From Adiantum capillus-veneris (taxonomy: Eukaryota; Streptophyta; Polypodiopsida; Polypodiales; Pteridaceae), in the NCBI GenBank assembly GCA_014529385.2, contig CM043966.1:141966211-142030210 (forward strand): DNA of 64,000 bases, given 5' to 3'. Below are positions 45,420-55,700 of the stretch, piece by piece (position 1 is the stretch's first letter; every line of letters begins with the position of its first letter). Below the pieces are notes generated by a model. The model saw only the letters and a list, made by a program, of their open reading frames with translations, was not told the origin of the DNA and did no database searches. The translations under genes and the position numbers were made by a program.

Positions 45420-45690
45420 GGCATGCAAGTAGGACATGCATTGTGTCCTGATTTTGACAACCCTGCACAAAATAAAAGAGTCTTGCACTCTTCTCCCGAA
45501 CACCGCATGCATTTCACCCAAGCAACTGCATCCTTGCATTCATCACATATTCTGAAAGGCTATACATAGTGGTGGCGGTGAGCTCTCTTTCTATGAAGAG
45601 ATACTGAGCAAGGAGCACAATAAAGCAGCTCTTGTTCCATTAAAGCACTCTACAATAGTGAGGGCACTCTCACACAACACACAATAGAAA
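45420..45690 (-). pseudogene. B-box zinc-finger domain relic
   Basis: On the minus strand CVLCESALTIVECFNG runs, after a one-base frame change, into LLYCAPCSVSLHRKRAHRHH. This has the Cys/His spacing of a B-box (C-x2-C ... C ... C-x2-C-x4-H ... H-x-H-H). A second Cys-rich half follows (ICDECKDAVAWVKC, TLLFC, GHNACPTC), suggesting tandem B-boxes. B-box proteins are zinc-binding regulators; plants have large families. There is a stop between the two halves. No other host-gene part is visible. The relic lies between two related direct repeats of about 45 bp (45262 and 45826) beside an LTR, so capture by an element is possible. Confidence 0.55.
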
Positions 45691-46329
45691 ATGTGTTGCA
45701 TCCATAACTCTTCAAACAACCATAGAAGAAAATGTGTGAACGTGGATATGTGCGTGAGAGAGAGAGAGAGGTTATAGCCGCCGTTATTTACCTCTAGCAT
45801 TATCGCAGAATGCTTTAGAGCAAAAATATTCAAATTTGAGTACTTCTTTTTATTTTACCAAAACCATTATAGAGCATTTGATATTTCTCACAAAAATTTG
45901 AACAAAGAAATGATAGATTTTGATCATTAAATTAATCACACACATTTGATTAACATAAATTAGCATGCTTTATAAAATTAGAGAGAGAGAGAGAGAAAGG
46001 AGATGGAGACATGACAAAAATATCTCGTATAATAAAATATACAAAATGTTTATGGATCATCTTCAAAAAGATCTCTACAAGTGGCATAATCTAGATCTAG
46101 ACCCATGGCCCCAAAATCAACAAAGAGAGAAACCAAATCATCATTTGTAGACATCATCCATCTCATCTTCCTTTTGTATGTTCAAATTTTTCATCTTCCA
46201 TCTCATCATCATCATGACAATCATCCTCCTCTGCTAAGATTGGTGGTTGGACTTATTTCATCAATATCTCTCTCCTTGGTCTCCTCCTCATCCAAAGTAG
46301 TAGGTTGGAGAGGGTTGAAGATGGTATCC

Positions 46330-46770
46330 ACTTAATTAGTGGTAAAAATGGTTCTTCCTTGATGTGTTACTGAAACTACAAACCAAAGTTTTGGTTGTGG
46401 ATTGATGAGATACAGATGACCTGTAGAACATAAACTCAAAGTGAGTCACATTGGTACTATGGTACAAACAAATAAAGGTAAATTTGGTAATCACTCACCA
46501 CTCACAATTGCGTGGAAAAACTAAGTTGTCATACCTCCATGTGTGATGCACACTAGAGCTCACCTTGTAAATTCCATTCTCATGCCATTTAGGCACATTG
46601 CAAGCCACTTGCACTCAAAGATGAAGGCATGAAAGGTTCTAAAATTGACCCTTAGTATCCTTTCAATAGTCTGATAGTACCTGGACTCCTCACTATCTAT
46701 GTCAAAGTTTCCCATGATGCCACAATCCATGGTGGTTTGACGCTTGTCAATTTTGTGTGTACAAAAGTGT
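46330..46770 (-). pseudogene. CACTA transposon DUF4216 domain remnant
   Basis: The minus frame from about 46735 reads GIMGNFDIDSEESRYYQTIE, RILRVNFRTFHAFIFECKWL and MCLNGMRMEFT. This fits the DUF4216 domain found next to Tnp2 transposases (a YYG-x-I-x-LDY ... FKCKW pattern). Intron-like gtgag ... ctacag separates it from VIYLINPQPKLWFVVSV near 46440. It is part of the left arm of a large inverted repeat, and the right arm repeats GVMGNFDIDSEDSK in plus orientation near 48230. Confidence 0.6.
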
Positions 46771-48286
46771 CGACCCTTTCACCACATAGAATTAAAGGAA
46801 AGACACTATAGAATAGAGAAAAGTATACAATATGGTTAGGTGTATGAGTACTATATATTTGGTTTGCAACCTTGTGCATATTCCCATCCTTTGTTGGTGA
46901 TGGGACATTTGTGCACCTTTGCTTTGGTCATTCTCTCATGGATCCACTCGGGACTAATGAGATTTGGAAAACGTGCAAGGCACTGTTGAGAAATGGGGGA
47001 TGCCCTCTTGCCTTCATGAGCTTGCTTCCATGCTTTCCTCTCTTGCCTCCATGAGCTTTCTTCCGTGCTTTCCCCTCTTGCACATGCATTGCCTTTGCCA
47101 TTGTTCAAAAGTCCTTCCACTTGGTCATAACCTTTGCATTAAGGATGCAAAAGTTATTGACCACTTGGTGTAGATTCGTATCCATGTTAATTAATTTTCA
47201 ATTTACACTTGGTATAGATCCATATCCATGTCAATAATTTTCAATTTCCACTTGGCAACTGTGAAGTAATCCTTGCATCCTCTTCATCTAACCACATGTG
47301 AAGCATAGAGAGATCATCAACTACAATATTCCACCATGGGAGACAACCAATAAGGGCAATATACTTCTTTCTTGCTTGTGCCAAGGAAGTATAAAGTGGC
47401 AAATATTGATGTCTACCTTGAGTCCCTCATCATGGAGTTGGAGGAGTTATGGAAGGGCATCTTTGAGGCTGATGTTTCACTATCAAAGGAGAGGAGAGAG
47501 GCCATCAGTGAGGGGTATCCTTATGTGTAATATGCATGACTATCCTAGCCTTGGAGATATTTTTGGTATGTTGTTCTCATTCTTCTCCCTCTTTATTATT
47601 TTCAATTTCCAGCTTTTCTCTAACGATATGAGTGCAAGGTTTTCCACATCAAGACAAAATCCCTATCCTATTTTTGGACCATCATTGGTGATGGAGGGGG
47701 CATAGGCCTTACACGTGCTTTGCATGTGGTAAGATGAGGAGGATGCAAGGATGACTTCAAACTTGCCAAGTCAAAATTTAAATAATAATAAAAATGGATA
47801 TGGACCTACACCAAGTAGTCCATAACTTTTGCATCCTCAATGCAAAGGTTATGACCAAGTGGGTGGAGTTGTGGACAATGGCAAAGGCAATGCGTTTGCA
47901 AGAGAGGAAAATATGGAAGTAAGCTCATGGAGGCAGGAGAGCACCCTTGGTACCTCAACACCTTGTATGTTTCCAAAATCTCATTGTTTTTTAGTGGATC
48001 CATGAGAGAATGACCAAAGAAAAAGTACACAGAGAGGACATCACCAACAAAGAATGTGAATATGCATGAGGTTCAAGCCAAAGGTAGAGTACTCATATGC
48101 CTAACCATATTGTATATTTTTCTCTATTCTATAGTGTCTTTCCTTTAACTCTATGTGGTCAAACGAACAACACTTTTGTACACACCACATTGACGAGCAG
48201 AAATCGCCATGAATTGTGGTGTCATGGGCAATTTTGACATAGATAGTGAGGACTCCAAGGTCCTGTGGGACTATTAAAAGAATACT
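46654..48286. repeat. Large inverted repeat of CACTA-derived DNA
   Basis: The left arm (46654-47305) and right arm (47714-48286) are inverted copies with indels. For example, the words gcaaccttgtgcatattc, ccatgagctt, cattgcctttgccattgt and gtcataacctttgcat in the left arm recur as their complements in the right arm. The 408-bp loop encodes a Tnp2 core fragment. A separate 50-bp direct duplication lies at about 47161-47260 (cttggtgtagattcgtatccatg / cttggtatagatccatatccatg, shown here in part). The structure arose by inverted duplication of a CACTA piece. Confidence 0.85.
47345..47705 (+). pseudogene. CACTA transposase (Tnp2) core fragment in the loop
   Basis: The plus frames read VPRKYKVANIDVYLESLIME, LEELWKGIFEADVSLSK, then RGILMCNMHDYPSLGDIFG. 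This is the Tnp2 block around the L-x-W-x-G and hDYP-x-h-G-D motifs. An intron-like gtatgttg ... tttccag follows, then words (NPYPIFGPS) like the next CP-x-CGPS element with the cysteines lost. Frame changes near 47505-47530. The orientation is opposite to the DUF4216 piece in the left arm, so the transposase parts have been rearranged. Confidence 0.6.
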
Positions 48287-48291
48287 AGCAC

Positions 48292-48634
48292 TGTGCGCAC
48301 ACTCACTGTAGATGGCGGAGACATTCTCAATAGGTGGGAACTGGCTCCTGGAAGCCGAACAGCGGACCAGTCCGTAATTACCATGGTGGTTACCATAGTA
48401 ACTTCAAGGGGCTATAAATAGGACCCATTACATTGTAATCACAGTAACTTCAAGGGGCTATAAATAAGACCCATTACATTGTAATCAGGTTGATTGTACT
48501 TTTGGGCTACTTATCTTTTGACTTCTTACTCTTAGTTGTGTGTTTTTAGTCCTGAAGCTGTTCCTGAGCTACACTATCTTCACTTGTAATCCTAAGCCCG
48601 ATGCTTTCCTAGCAAGACTGCAAACTTCTCAACA
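48292..48634 (+). repeat. 5' LTR (probably truncated) of the plus-strand gypsy element
   Basis: It ends ...cttctcaaca directly before a primer-site-like stretch and the gag start. It contains two TATA boxes in a 46-bp tandem duplication (see below). Its left limit is set where the CACTA inverted repeat ends (48286) and TGTGCGCAC begins. The 3' LTR start at 54589 (TGTTGTGACACA) is not matched here, so the left part of this LTR seems lost. Confidence 0.6.
48397..48488 (+). promoter_or_regulatory. Duplicated core promoter with two TATA boxes
   Basis: The 46-bp unit agtaacttcaaggggctata... occurs at 48397 and 48443, each with TATAAATA (48413-48420 and 48459-48466). Two start sites 46 bases apart are expected. 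Confidence 0.75.
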
Positions 48635-48687
48635 TAATATTGGTGAACCCGACACAAATCTGCCAGGGTGAGAGTTTGTGGCTAACC

Positions 48688-50583
48688 ATGGGTGATCATG
48701 TGGAGCAACATGGTATGCATTTTGACCCAGCAACAATGAAAATGTTTCAAGCATTTGCAAGCTTCATGCAGCAACAACATGCCACTTAAAGAAGAGAGAT
48801 TTCAACAACCAAAGCCATATAAGCGGTCATAAACAGAATGGATCAGCTCAATGACAAAGATGTAACCAAGTACTTGCACAATTATGTGAAGGAGATGGAG
48901 CTGCATCATCGCGTGTCAAAAGTTGAGACGATTCAAAGCTTTGAGCTAGTTTTGCTCTAGAAATTAGGGAGCATGTTAGGGCAATTAAAGATGGGCATTG
49001 GAGAAATTGGGAAGAACTCAAAGTAGCTTCAAAGGAGGAATATATCATGGAGGACTCTGAGAGAGTGACCAAAAGGACATTCTTAGAATGGAAAGTCAAG
49101 CCAAAGCAAGGACTAAATAATAGAGCTACTCTGAGAATTTGAGTGGCACTATGCAGAACTCACCAAGACAAAAAAGACCACACTAGATGTAGAGAAGATA
49201 GATATTTTCTTACAAGTTGCAGGTAAAGAGTTTCAAGAAAATTTGGAGCTTCTTCTTGAAGATAAAGATGTCGAGCAAAGACTAAAGACCGAATGGAATG
49301 AGGTTGAAGGTGTTGTCTCACTACTTGCCAAATGAAAAAAAAGAAGGGACAAGATGGTAGTAAACACTACAAGTCCTTCCACCTCAACTTTTGACAAAAT
49401 GGTAAAGCCTACTTTTATAGCTCCTAAGTTTAATGAGTCCATGCTAGATGAGCTTGTGAAGGGAATGTGTGACTTGAAGGTGAAGCTTGCAAATCTTGAA
49501 GAAAAATTCCAACCATCAGAGCCACTTCCTAGGCAAAGACAACAACCTAAAGAAGGGTTTGTTAATAGATTTATTTGGTGTGATAGTACAAACCATGTAA
49601 GAAGGGATTGTGATAGTTTTAGTGATTCTTTGACAAAAGATATTGTCTTTTTTAAGGATGGTGAAATACACTTAAGAGAGACAGGTCTACCCTTGAGAAC
49701 TAAATTTGGGAAGAGGGGAATGCAAACCTTAGTTGAAGATATGGCAACTAACCATGCCACCTCTTCAGTTGAGGCAGCTACTTATGCAGTAAAAATTGAG
49801 CATTTTAGTGATGAAGAGGTGAGTGATCATCATGGTCGACTTTGGCCAAATGTCATGGAATTAGCTACAAATGGAAAGCTTAGCAAAGAGATTCTACATG
49901 AAGCAGGTGATTGCATACGTCTGGAAATAGGGTGGAGTGATCTAGTGGATTCAATGTCTGTGCATGCCTACATTACAAACTGCCAAAGCCATGAAGCCAT
50001 TGTAGAAGAAAAGCGTAGGCGTGAAAATGGTGATGAGGGGCCTTCAAAAAGAGCTATAAGAAGTGAAGGGAGGTATGATGCAGCACCTTTGAAAGCACCA
50101 CCAACACAAGAGGCACCTTCATCAGAAGTTACCATGGAGGAATCTACAACAGGGAAGAAAAAGCAGCCAACAAAAGGTAAGCCAAAAGGACCAATTTACA
50201 AACTACAATCTGACATTGATCTTGCTACAGACTTGAAGAAAGTTCTCGAGGAGAGGAGTTTGAATAGCAAGGTTGAGTTTACTTTGAGGGAGGTGCTTGG
50301 CATAGCCAAGTGTGAATTCCATGAAGAAATTATCGACATCATCAAGAGAAAGATGCAAACACTTGGAGAGCCTATTCACCCACAAGCTGAAGGCGATATT
50401 GTGAAGACACAAGGAGTACAGGTGCATGCTAAAGAAGGTGATGAAGCTATGGTGGGATGCTACCAGTCTTCTTTGAATGTAAGGCAAGTGAAATTTGTTG
50501 AGATGATAGAGAAGAATCTCAAAATATTCCTAGGAGCCACTATTCTAGAAGCCATTGGGCACGGGCTACTACAGAAACATTGA
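48688..50583 (+). pseudogene. gag of the plus-strand gypsy element
   Basis: ATG 48688 opens MGDHVEQHGMHFDPATMKMF. Several stops follow before the long open part at 49354-50583 (409 codons). That part shows a charged segment, a knuckle-like WCDSTNHVRRDC near 49580, GEIHLRETGLPLRTKFG, a Lys/Glu-rich stretch (EEKRRRENGDEGPSKR), and YKLQSDIDLATDLKKVLEER, KVEFTLREVLGIAKCEFHEE. The gag function (particle and RNA packaging) is inferred from position and the knuckle. The zinc ligands are unusual (Cys, His, Cys). The first third is the most decayed part. Confidence 0.75.
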
Positions 50584-51066
50584 TCAAGGTAAGTAATCTT
50601 GAAGAACCATTTGTTGCTTTAATTAACCATGGTTTTGAAATAAATATAATGTCAAAACTTCTTTACCGAATGTAAATGGCCAATGGACACAGAACATGGT
50701 TGGATGGTCAGAGTGGTAAACAATTCATCAGGTGAATTGTATGCAGCATGTCCAAGTGTAAAGGTGACAATAGGTGATGTAAAGGTTGAACTAAACTTCT
50801 TTATACAGGACACATCATTATATCATCTTATCCTTGAACAACCCTACATTGTGGGAGTTCGAATGGAGACAAAGGTAATGGATGATGGCTCAATGTATGC
50901 TAGGATACGAAGCAAAAATGATAGACGTGTTGTTCAATTTCTCACAGTTTGTGTAATTAACCATGAAAGAAATTGTGATAGCCTTAGAGATCATCCTCTA
51001 CCAAAGGTGAGCAAAGAGTTTCATGACCATAGGGAAAAGATGGGTTTTGGCCAAATACCATTGTAA
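50584..51066 (+). pseudogene. Protease region of the plus-strand gypsy element, active site altered
   Basis: After a one-base frame change the text reads FVALINHGFEINIMSK, then LYAACPSVKVTIGDVKVELN, FFIQDTSLYHLILEQPYI and GVRMETKVMDDGSMYARIRS. The layout is retropepsin-like (active-site loop, then LILxQP near the C-terminus), but the catalytic triplet reads NHG rather than DTG/DSG. In relatives of this family I would expect DHG. If Asn is correct, the enzyme is dead. A frame break sits at about 50670. Confidence 0.7.
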
Positions 51067-51325
51067 AGCGGGATTGTAGTGGTACAAAAAGAAAAAGGGT
51101 GTCACTTGATCCAAAAATAAGTGAAACTTTCTCAATGGGCTCCTTGGTAACAAGAAATGGATCAATATGTTTTGCAAAACTTTAAAATTTGAAGAGATGT
51201 GAGAGGCAATATGTACATAATGTACAAATAGGCATGAAAGAGAGGGGGTTGCTGGACCTACTAAAAATGTTTTGGGTTTGTGTGAGTAATCTTTTGTAGA
51301 TACTATAGGTGAGCTTAATGCTATA

Positions 51326-52684
51326 ATGGAGTATAGTTTGCATCTTGAAAATGAAGTTGTGGAAGTATGCTCTGTGGAAATGTATCAAGTCATAGAAGCC
51401 TTTAAAGAAAACCAATTTTTTAACCAAATAGTTGGCCCAGAAGTCCATGGTGAAACTAAGTACAAGAGTGTAGCAAAGAAAGTGAAACCAGTAGCTTCAC
51501 CCTTACCATCCAACAATAGGGAAAAGATTGAGCAGGCTTCTTTGCAACCAAGTTTGAGGAATCCTTAAAAGATTGTGCACACCTTCACAAAAAAAGAGTC
51601 TTTTCAAGAGTTGCAGATTGGTTGCAAAAAGTTTCTAACGCAGGAGGAGACAAAGTGCTTTAAAGAAATGCTTTCAAAGCATGGTAAGGATTTTGCATTT
51701 GAGCCACATGAGATAGGATGTGTTGATCCTTCTATTGTAACTCTTATGATAATTTTTACGATACCTCATGTGCCTTGGAATTTGCGACCTATTCCGGTTC
51801 CAAAGGCTCATTTGCCCAAGTTAGTGGAGCTATTGAATGAAAAGATCAAAATGGGGATTTTGGAGCCTTCTTGTGCTCCATACTCAAACAGGTGGTTCAC
51901 AATCCCAAAGAAGAATGGTGCTCTACGCTTCATCCAAGATATGCAAACAATGAACAAGGTGACAAGTAGAAATGTAGGTACAAGTCTGATTGTGGATGAG
52001 TTTGCATAGGTATTTGTAGGGAGGGCAATCTACTCAATGGGGGATCTCTACACAGGGTATGATCAATTTCAGCTCACAATAGAAAGCACAGACTTGACAA
52101 CCATGAGGACACCTTTAGGTTTGGTAAGAATGTGTACGTTATTGCACAGAGCAACCAACGCGGTTGCACATATGATGAATGGGATGAATAAGGTCTTAGG
52201 TGACTTTATTCTCAAATCACAATGCCTTTCATTGATGATTTGCCTATCAAATGATGTGAAGAAAGTGAGAAAGATGAAGCTTTGGATCTCAAGAGATGTC
52301 ACAGGTTTGTGGCAAATCACATAAATGATTGTGATAAAATTTTGTCTAGGTTGGAAGAAGTGAATCTTACTCTGTCAGGGAAAAAGCCTTTGTTTGGTGT
52401 CAATGAAGTGCTCATTGTGGGGCACATGTGCAGGCCATATGGTAGGAGACCTTGTCCAACAAAGGTAGATGCCATCCAAAGGTAGAATGAAAGAAACATG
52501 CACTAGCATCACTGAGGTAAGATGGTGTCTGGGAGCATGTGTATTTTATGTTATTTGGATTCCACATTATGCACATGTAGCTGATCCTCTTTATCAATTG
52601 CTTAGAAAGAATCAAAAGTTTAAATGGACAAAAGCAAATGAAAAAGCTAAAGGAGTTGCTCCAATGAGTGTAAAAGGCCAGTAA
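51326..52684 (+). pseudogene. Reverse transcriptase of the plus-strand gypsy element
   Basis: Motifs in order: LRPIPVPKAHLPKLVELLNE, GILEPSCAPYSNRWFTIPKK, GALRFIQDMQTMNK, AIYSMGDLYTGYDQFQL, TMRTPLGLVRMCTLLHRATN and HMMNGMNKVLGDF. A frameshift near 52210 then puts PFIDDLPIK, with the catalytic DD pair, in another frame, followed by VTEVRWCLGACVF-like text and HYAHVADPLYQLLRKNQKF. Stops at 52008 and around 52320. This is a non-functional copy. The homologous minus-strand copy (34413-35490) keeps FLDD in frame. Confidence 0.88.
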
Positions 52685-53130
52685 TTGTGATAGTAGACAC
52701 CAATCCTACAGGAATTGGATGGGCAGTAGGGCAAGATGATGAAGAAGGACACAATTATGTGGTGAGATTTGGAGCAAAGGTATTGAGTGCTCGCCAAAGA
52801 AACTATCCACAAATAAAGAGAGAGTTATGGGGTATGGTTACAACCTTGAAAAATAGAAAAGAGTACCTAATTGGTGCATATGTGGTTGTAGAAACAGATT
52901 GTCTACCACTTCTTGGGATGATTACAAGCTGCTCAATGCCAGACATTGCTATGTTGCGGTGGATTTCCTACATTAAGTCCTTAAATCCCGAGTTTAACCA
53001 CATTGCAGGTAAAGACAATACAGTGGCAAATATGGTATTAAGGGCAAGATACGAAGATGAGTCACACATGATTGATGAGGCACAAAGTTCTATTCTATCT
53101 CTCATGTCAAAGGTAACAATGTCTGCATGA
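52685..53130 (+). pseudogene. RNase H domain of the plus-strand gypsy element
   Basis: An open stretch of about 147 codons reads IVDTNPTGIGWAVGQDDEEG, RFGAKVLSARQRNYPQIKRE, LWGMVTTLK, VVVETDCLPLLGMI, MLRWISYIKSLNPEFNHIAG and KDNTVANMV. These carry the RNase H acidic residues (D in IVDTN, E in KRELWG, D in ETDCLPL, and D in KDN). It degrades the RNA strand of the hybrid. This piece is intact, though separated by stops from RT and integrase. Confidence 0.87.
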
Positions 53131-54540
53131 CTAACCCACTTGAATTGTTCTTAAAAGAGATTTATGAAGGTGATGGCTTCTTATTGGAGGCTACTTGAGT
53201 ACTCTAACAAAATAGGATGATTGGTCTGAACTAGAATTCAATAGGATACGCAGGAAATCATATGGGTACTTTTTGAGGGATGGTTACTTGTGGAAGCATC
53301 TTAAACAAAAGGGTGTTACACCACAAAGGGTTATATGTAAAAAAGAGACTCAAGTAAAGCTCATGCAAGAGTTTCATGAGAGTGTATGGGCTAGACACAG
53401 GGTATGTGGGCAACCTTCTCCAAGTTGAAAGAAAAATATTGGTGGAAGGGTATGTATAAAGATGTATCTCAATTTGTAGAGTCGTGTGTAGCTTATCAAC
53501 TTTATTCAAATGTCCGACATTGTGATGGATTGCACCCTACATATCCACTAGCCATGCACTATAAATGGGTTGTGGATCTAGTCACAATGCCTTTAGGAAT
53601 TTTGCAAAGAGATACTTAGTTCTTGCACGAGAGGACTAACTAACCAGGTTGAAGGGCGAGCATTAAAGGCAAAATCCACAGACTGTATGCAAATTCCTTC
53701 TTGATGAGATAATTTGCCGTTATGGTTGTCAGGGAAAGATCACTGCAGACAGAGGTGAAATAGATGCCGAGGAAGCAAGGGAGTTATTTTCTAGATTATG
53801 AATCAAGCTTTCTTACTACAGCTTACAACACTGAAGGCAATGGAAAGAGTGAAAGAGGGCATCCTCCTATCATCAAAGCTTTGACCAAGGCATTGGTTAA
53901 AATTGTTGCCATATGCTTTATGGACTGATCTTACAACAAATAGCTCAATAATTAGCTATATGCATGCAAAACTACTGTATGGTCGAAAGCCAGTGATGCC
54001 AATTGAAGATACAATTCCCACATGGAATAGACTACCTTGGTAAGACGGGGTTAATATGGAAGATCTCCTTGCATTGCGTATAAGGTAGCTAGAGAGAAGA
54101 CTTGGAGACATTGAGGCTGCAAAAGAGCGCCTGCAAAATGCAAGGTTGAAAAAGAAGGACTACTTTGATAAGTGACATTAGCTCATGAGCAAAGCAATTG
54201 ACAAAGGTGACTGGGTTTTAGTGTATGATAATAGCCTTGATAACTAGCACACAATCATGTGTAAGTTCTCAAAAAGATGGTTTGGACCGTATGTTGTAAA
54301 GCATGTGCATGAAATGCTACTTACAGCTTGTCTAAACTAGATGGTATAGAAGTAAAGGTTCCCAGTAGGGAAAAGAATCAAAGTGTTTAAGAGAAGAGGA
54401 GACAATGATCCTGAAGATGTCTGAGGAGGAGGAAGAGCAAAACATAGGTTCATATCAAAGTGAAGATGAAGAGTTGGAAGCTATCAATGAAGATGAAATC
54501 ATGGAAGATCTACAAGGGAGTTGAAGCTACAAAAAATCAA
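53131..54540 (+). pseudogene. Integrase of the plus-strand gypsy element
   Basis: Readable parts: FHESVWARHRV (zinc-domain His), YWWKGMYKDVSQFVESCVAY (second zinc Cys changed to Tyr), CDGLHPTYPLAMHYKWVVDL (first catalytic Asp), TADRGEIDAEEARELF-like text near 53750, LTTAYNTEGNGKSERGHPPI (Glu helix), MPIEDTIPTWNRLPW-like text near 53998 and GKRIKVFKRRGDNDPEDV near 54370. Many frame changes and stops. The layout matches the minus-strand copy at 32640-33837 and ends at the polypurine tract at 54572. Confidence 0.82.
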
Positions 54541-54571
54541 GTGTGGCACATACCAGAGGATGTGCAGCTTT

Positions 54572-54588
54572 AGAGGGAGTGGATGTCA
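54572..54588 (+). promoter_or_regulatory. Polypurine tract of the plus-strand gypsy element
   Basis: agagggagtggatgtca lies just before TGTTGTGACACA (54589). The minus-strand relative has the same arrangement at 32587-32606. Confidence 0.7.
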
Positions 54589-55700
54589 TGTTGTGACACA
54601 TACATAATGGGAACAAATACTAAGAGATTTATCTTGTGACTTTATAGATACATAAGTATACTTTCCATAATGTACATATGCATATCTAAGTATAATAATA
54701 ATCTTTCTATCTCGTCCTATTATTTATCTCAAGGGTAACATATTCTTACTTTACCATTAGAATGTACTATGGAAAAAAGCATCAATAGCTCCATCTCTTT
54801 AACTTGGGGCAAAAAACATTGGTTCTTTCTTTCTACTATTTCATTATCATCTCACACCCTAGCTAGATCATATATCTAGGGTAACTTTCAATCTATATAT
54901 ATATATTCTATGTATTTTTCATATTTTTTTTATATTTCTTTTTAATAGCTACTAGGAAGGAATCAAATCCTAGTGGGACACTAGCTTGCATGATTTTATA
55001 AGATACACCTATTTTAATGGATTATTGTAAGGATACTTATAAAACTTTGTCAAGGAGCAATGTCATGCTTTCATATTGCATGAGGTGTCCATTGGAATGA
55101 AATGAAAGTTTAGGCTAAGGGGACCACAAGAAGACTTTTCCTACCAAAAAGTTACTCTATTTTGATAATTTTTTTACACAAGGCTCCAATCCCAACTGGA
55201 AAAAATATAGAAAATGGGGATCGTAGCTTATGAGCTGAATTTTTTGCTCTTATTTTTACTTTTTTATTTGGAGGCACGGTTGAGGAGATATGATCAAAAT
55301 GGTGGACCTCAGTCTGTCCACATCATGCATGGACAACCCATTTCAAACTTTGCCAATTCATGTTCACACTGGCTCTCCTCTTTTTTGTGTAACCTTTGGG
55401 GATTCCTTTCACCTATAAAAGGGGATCTCTTCTTCCTTGAAAATCATTCATGAGAAAATGAGAGGATTAATGCATAATTGTACTTAGCCATAATCATTCA
55501 TGAGGAAATGAGAGGATTAATGCATAATTGTACTTAGCCATAATCATAAGCCTAAGTCTACACTTGCTCCTTGAGGAGGGTTAGCCAATCTTATAAACAA
55601 TCCTTGTAAGATAGATTCTAACCAAAGGACTTGGATTTGGTGCATCATTCAAGGTTGGAAGTCTTCCCTCTCCTTCTCTCTCCATCAAAATGGTGAATAA
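54589..55700 (+). repeat. 3' LTR region of the plus-strand gypsy element
   Basis: It begins TGTTGTGACACA after the polypurine tract. A TATA box (TATAAAA, 55414-55420) is followed by a 50-bp tandem duplication (55442-55491, 55492-55541; aatcattcatgag ... acttagccat). This promoter differs from the one at 48397, so either this is a different LTR or one of the two ends has recombined. The right boundary is not defined. Confidence 0.4.
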
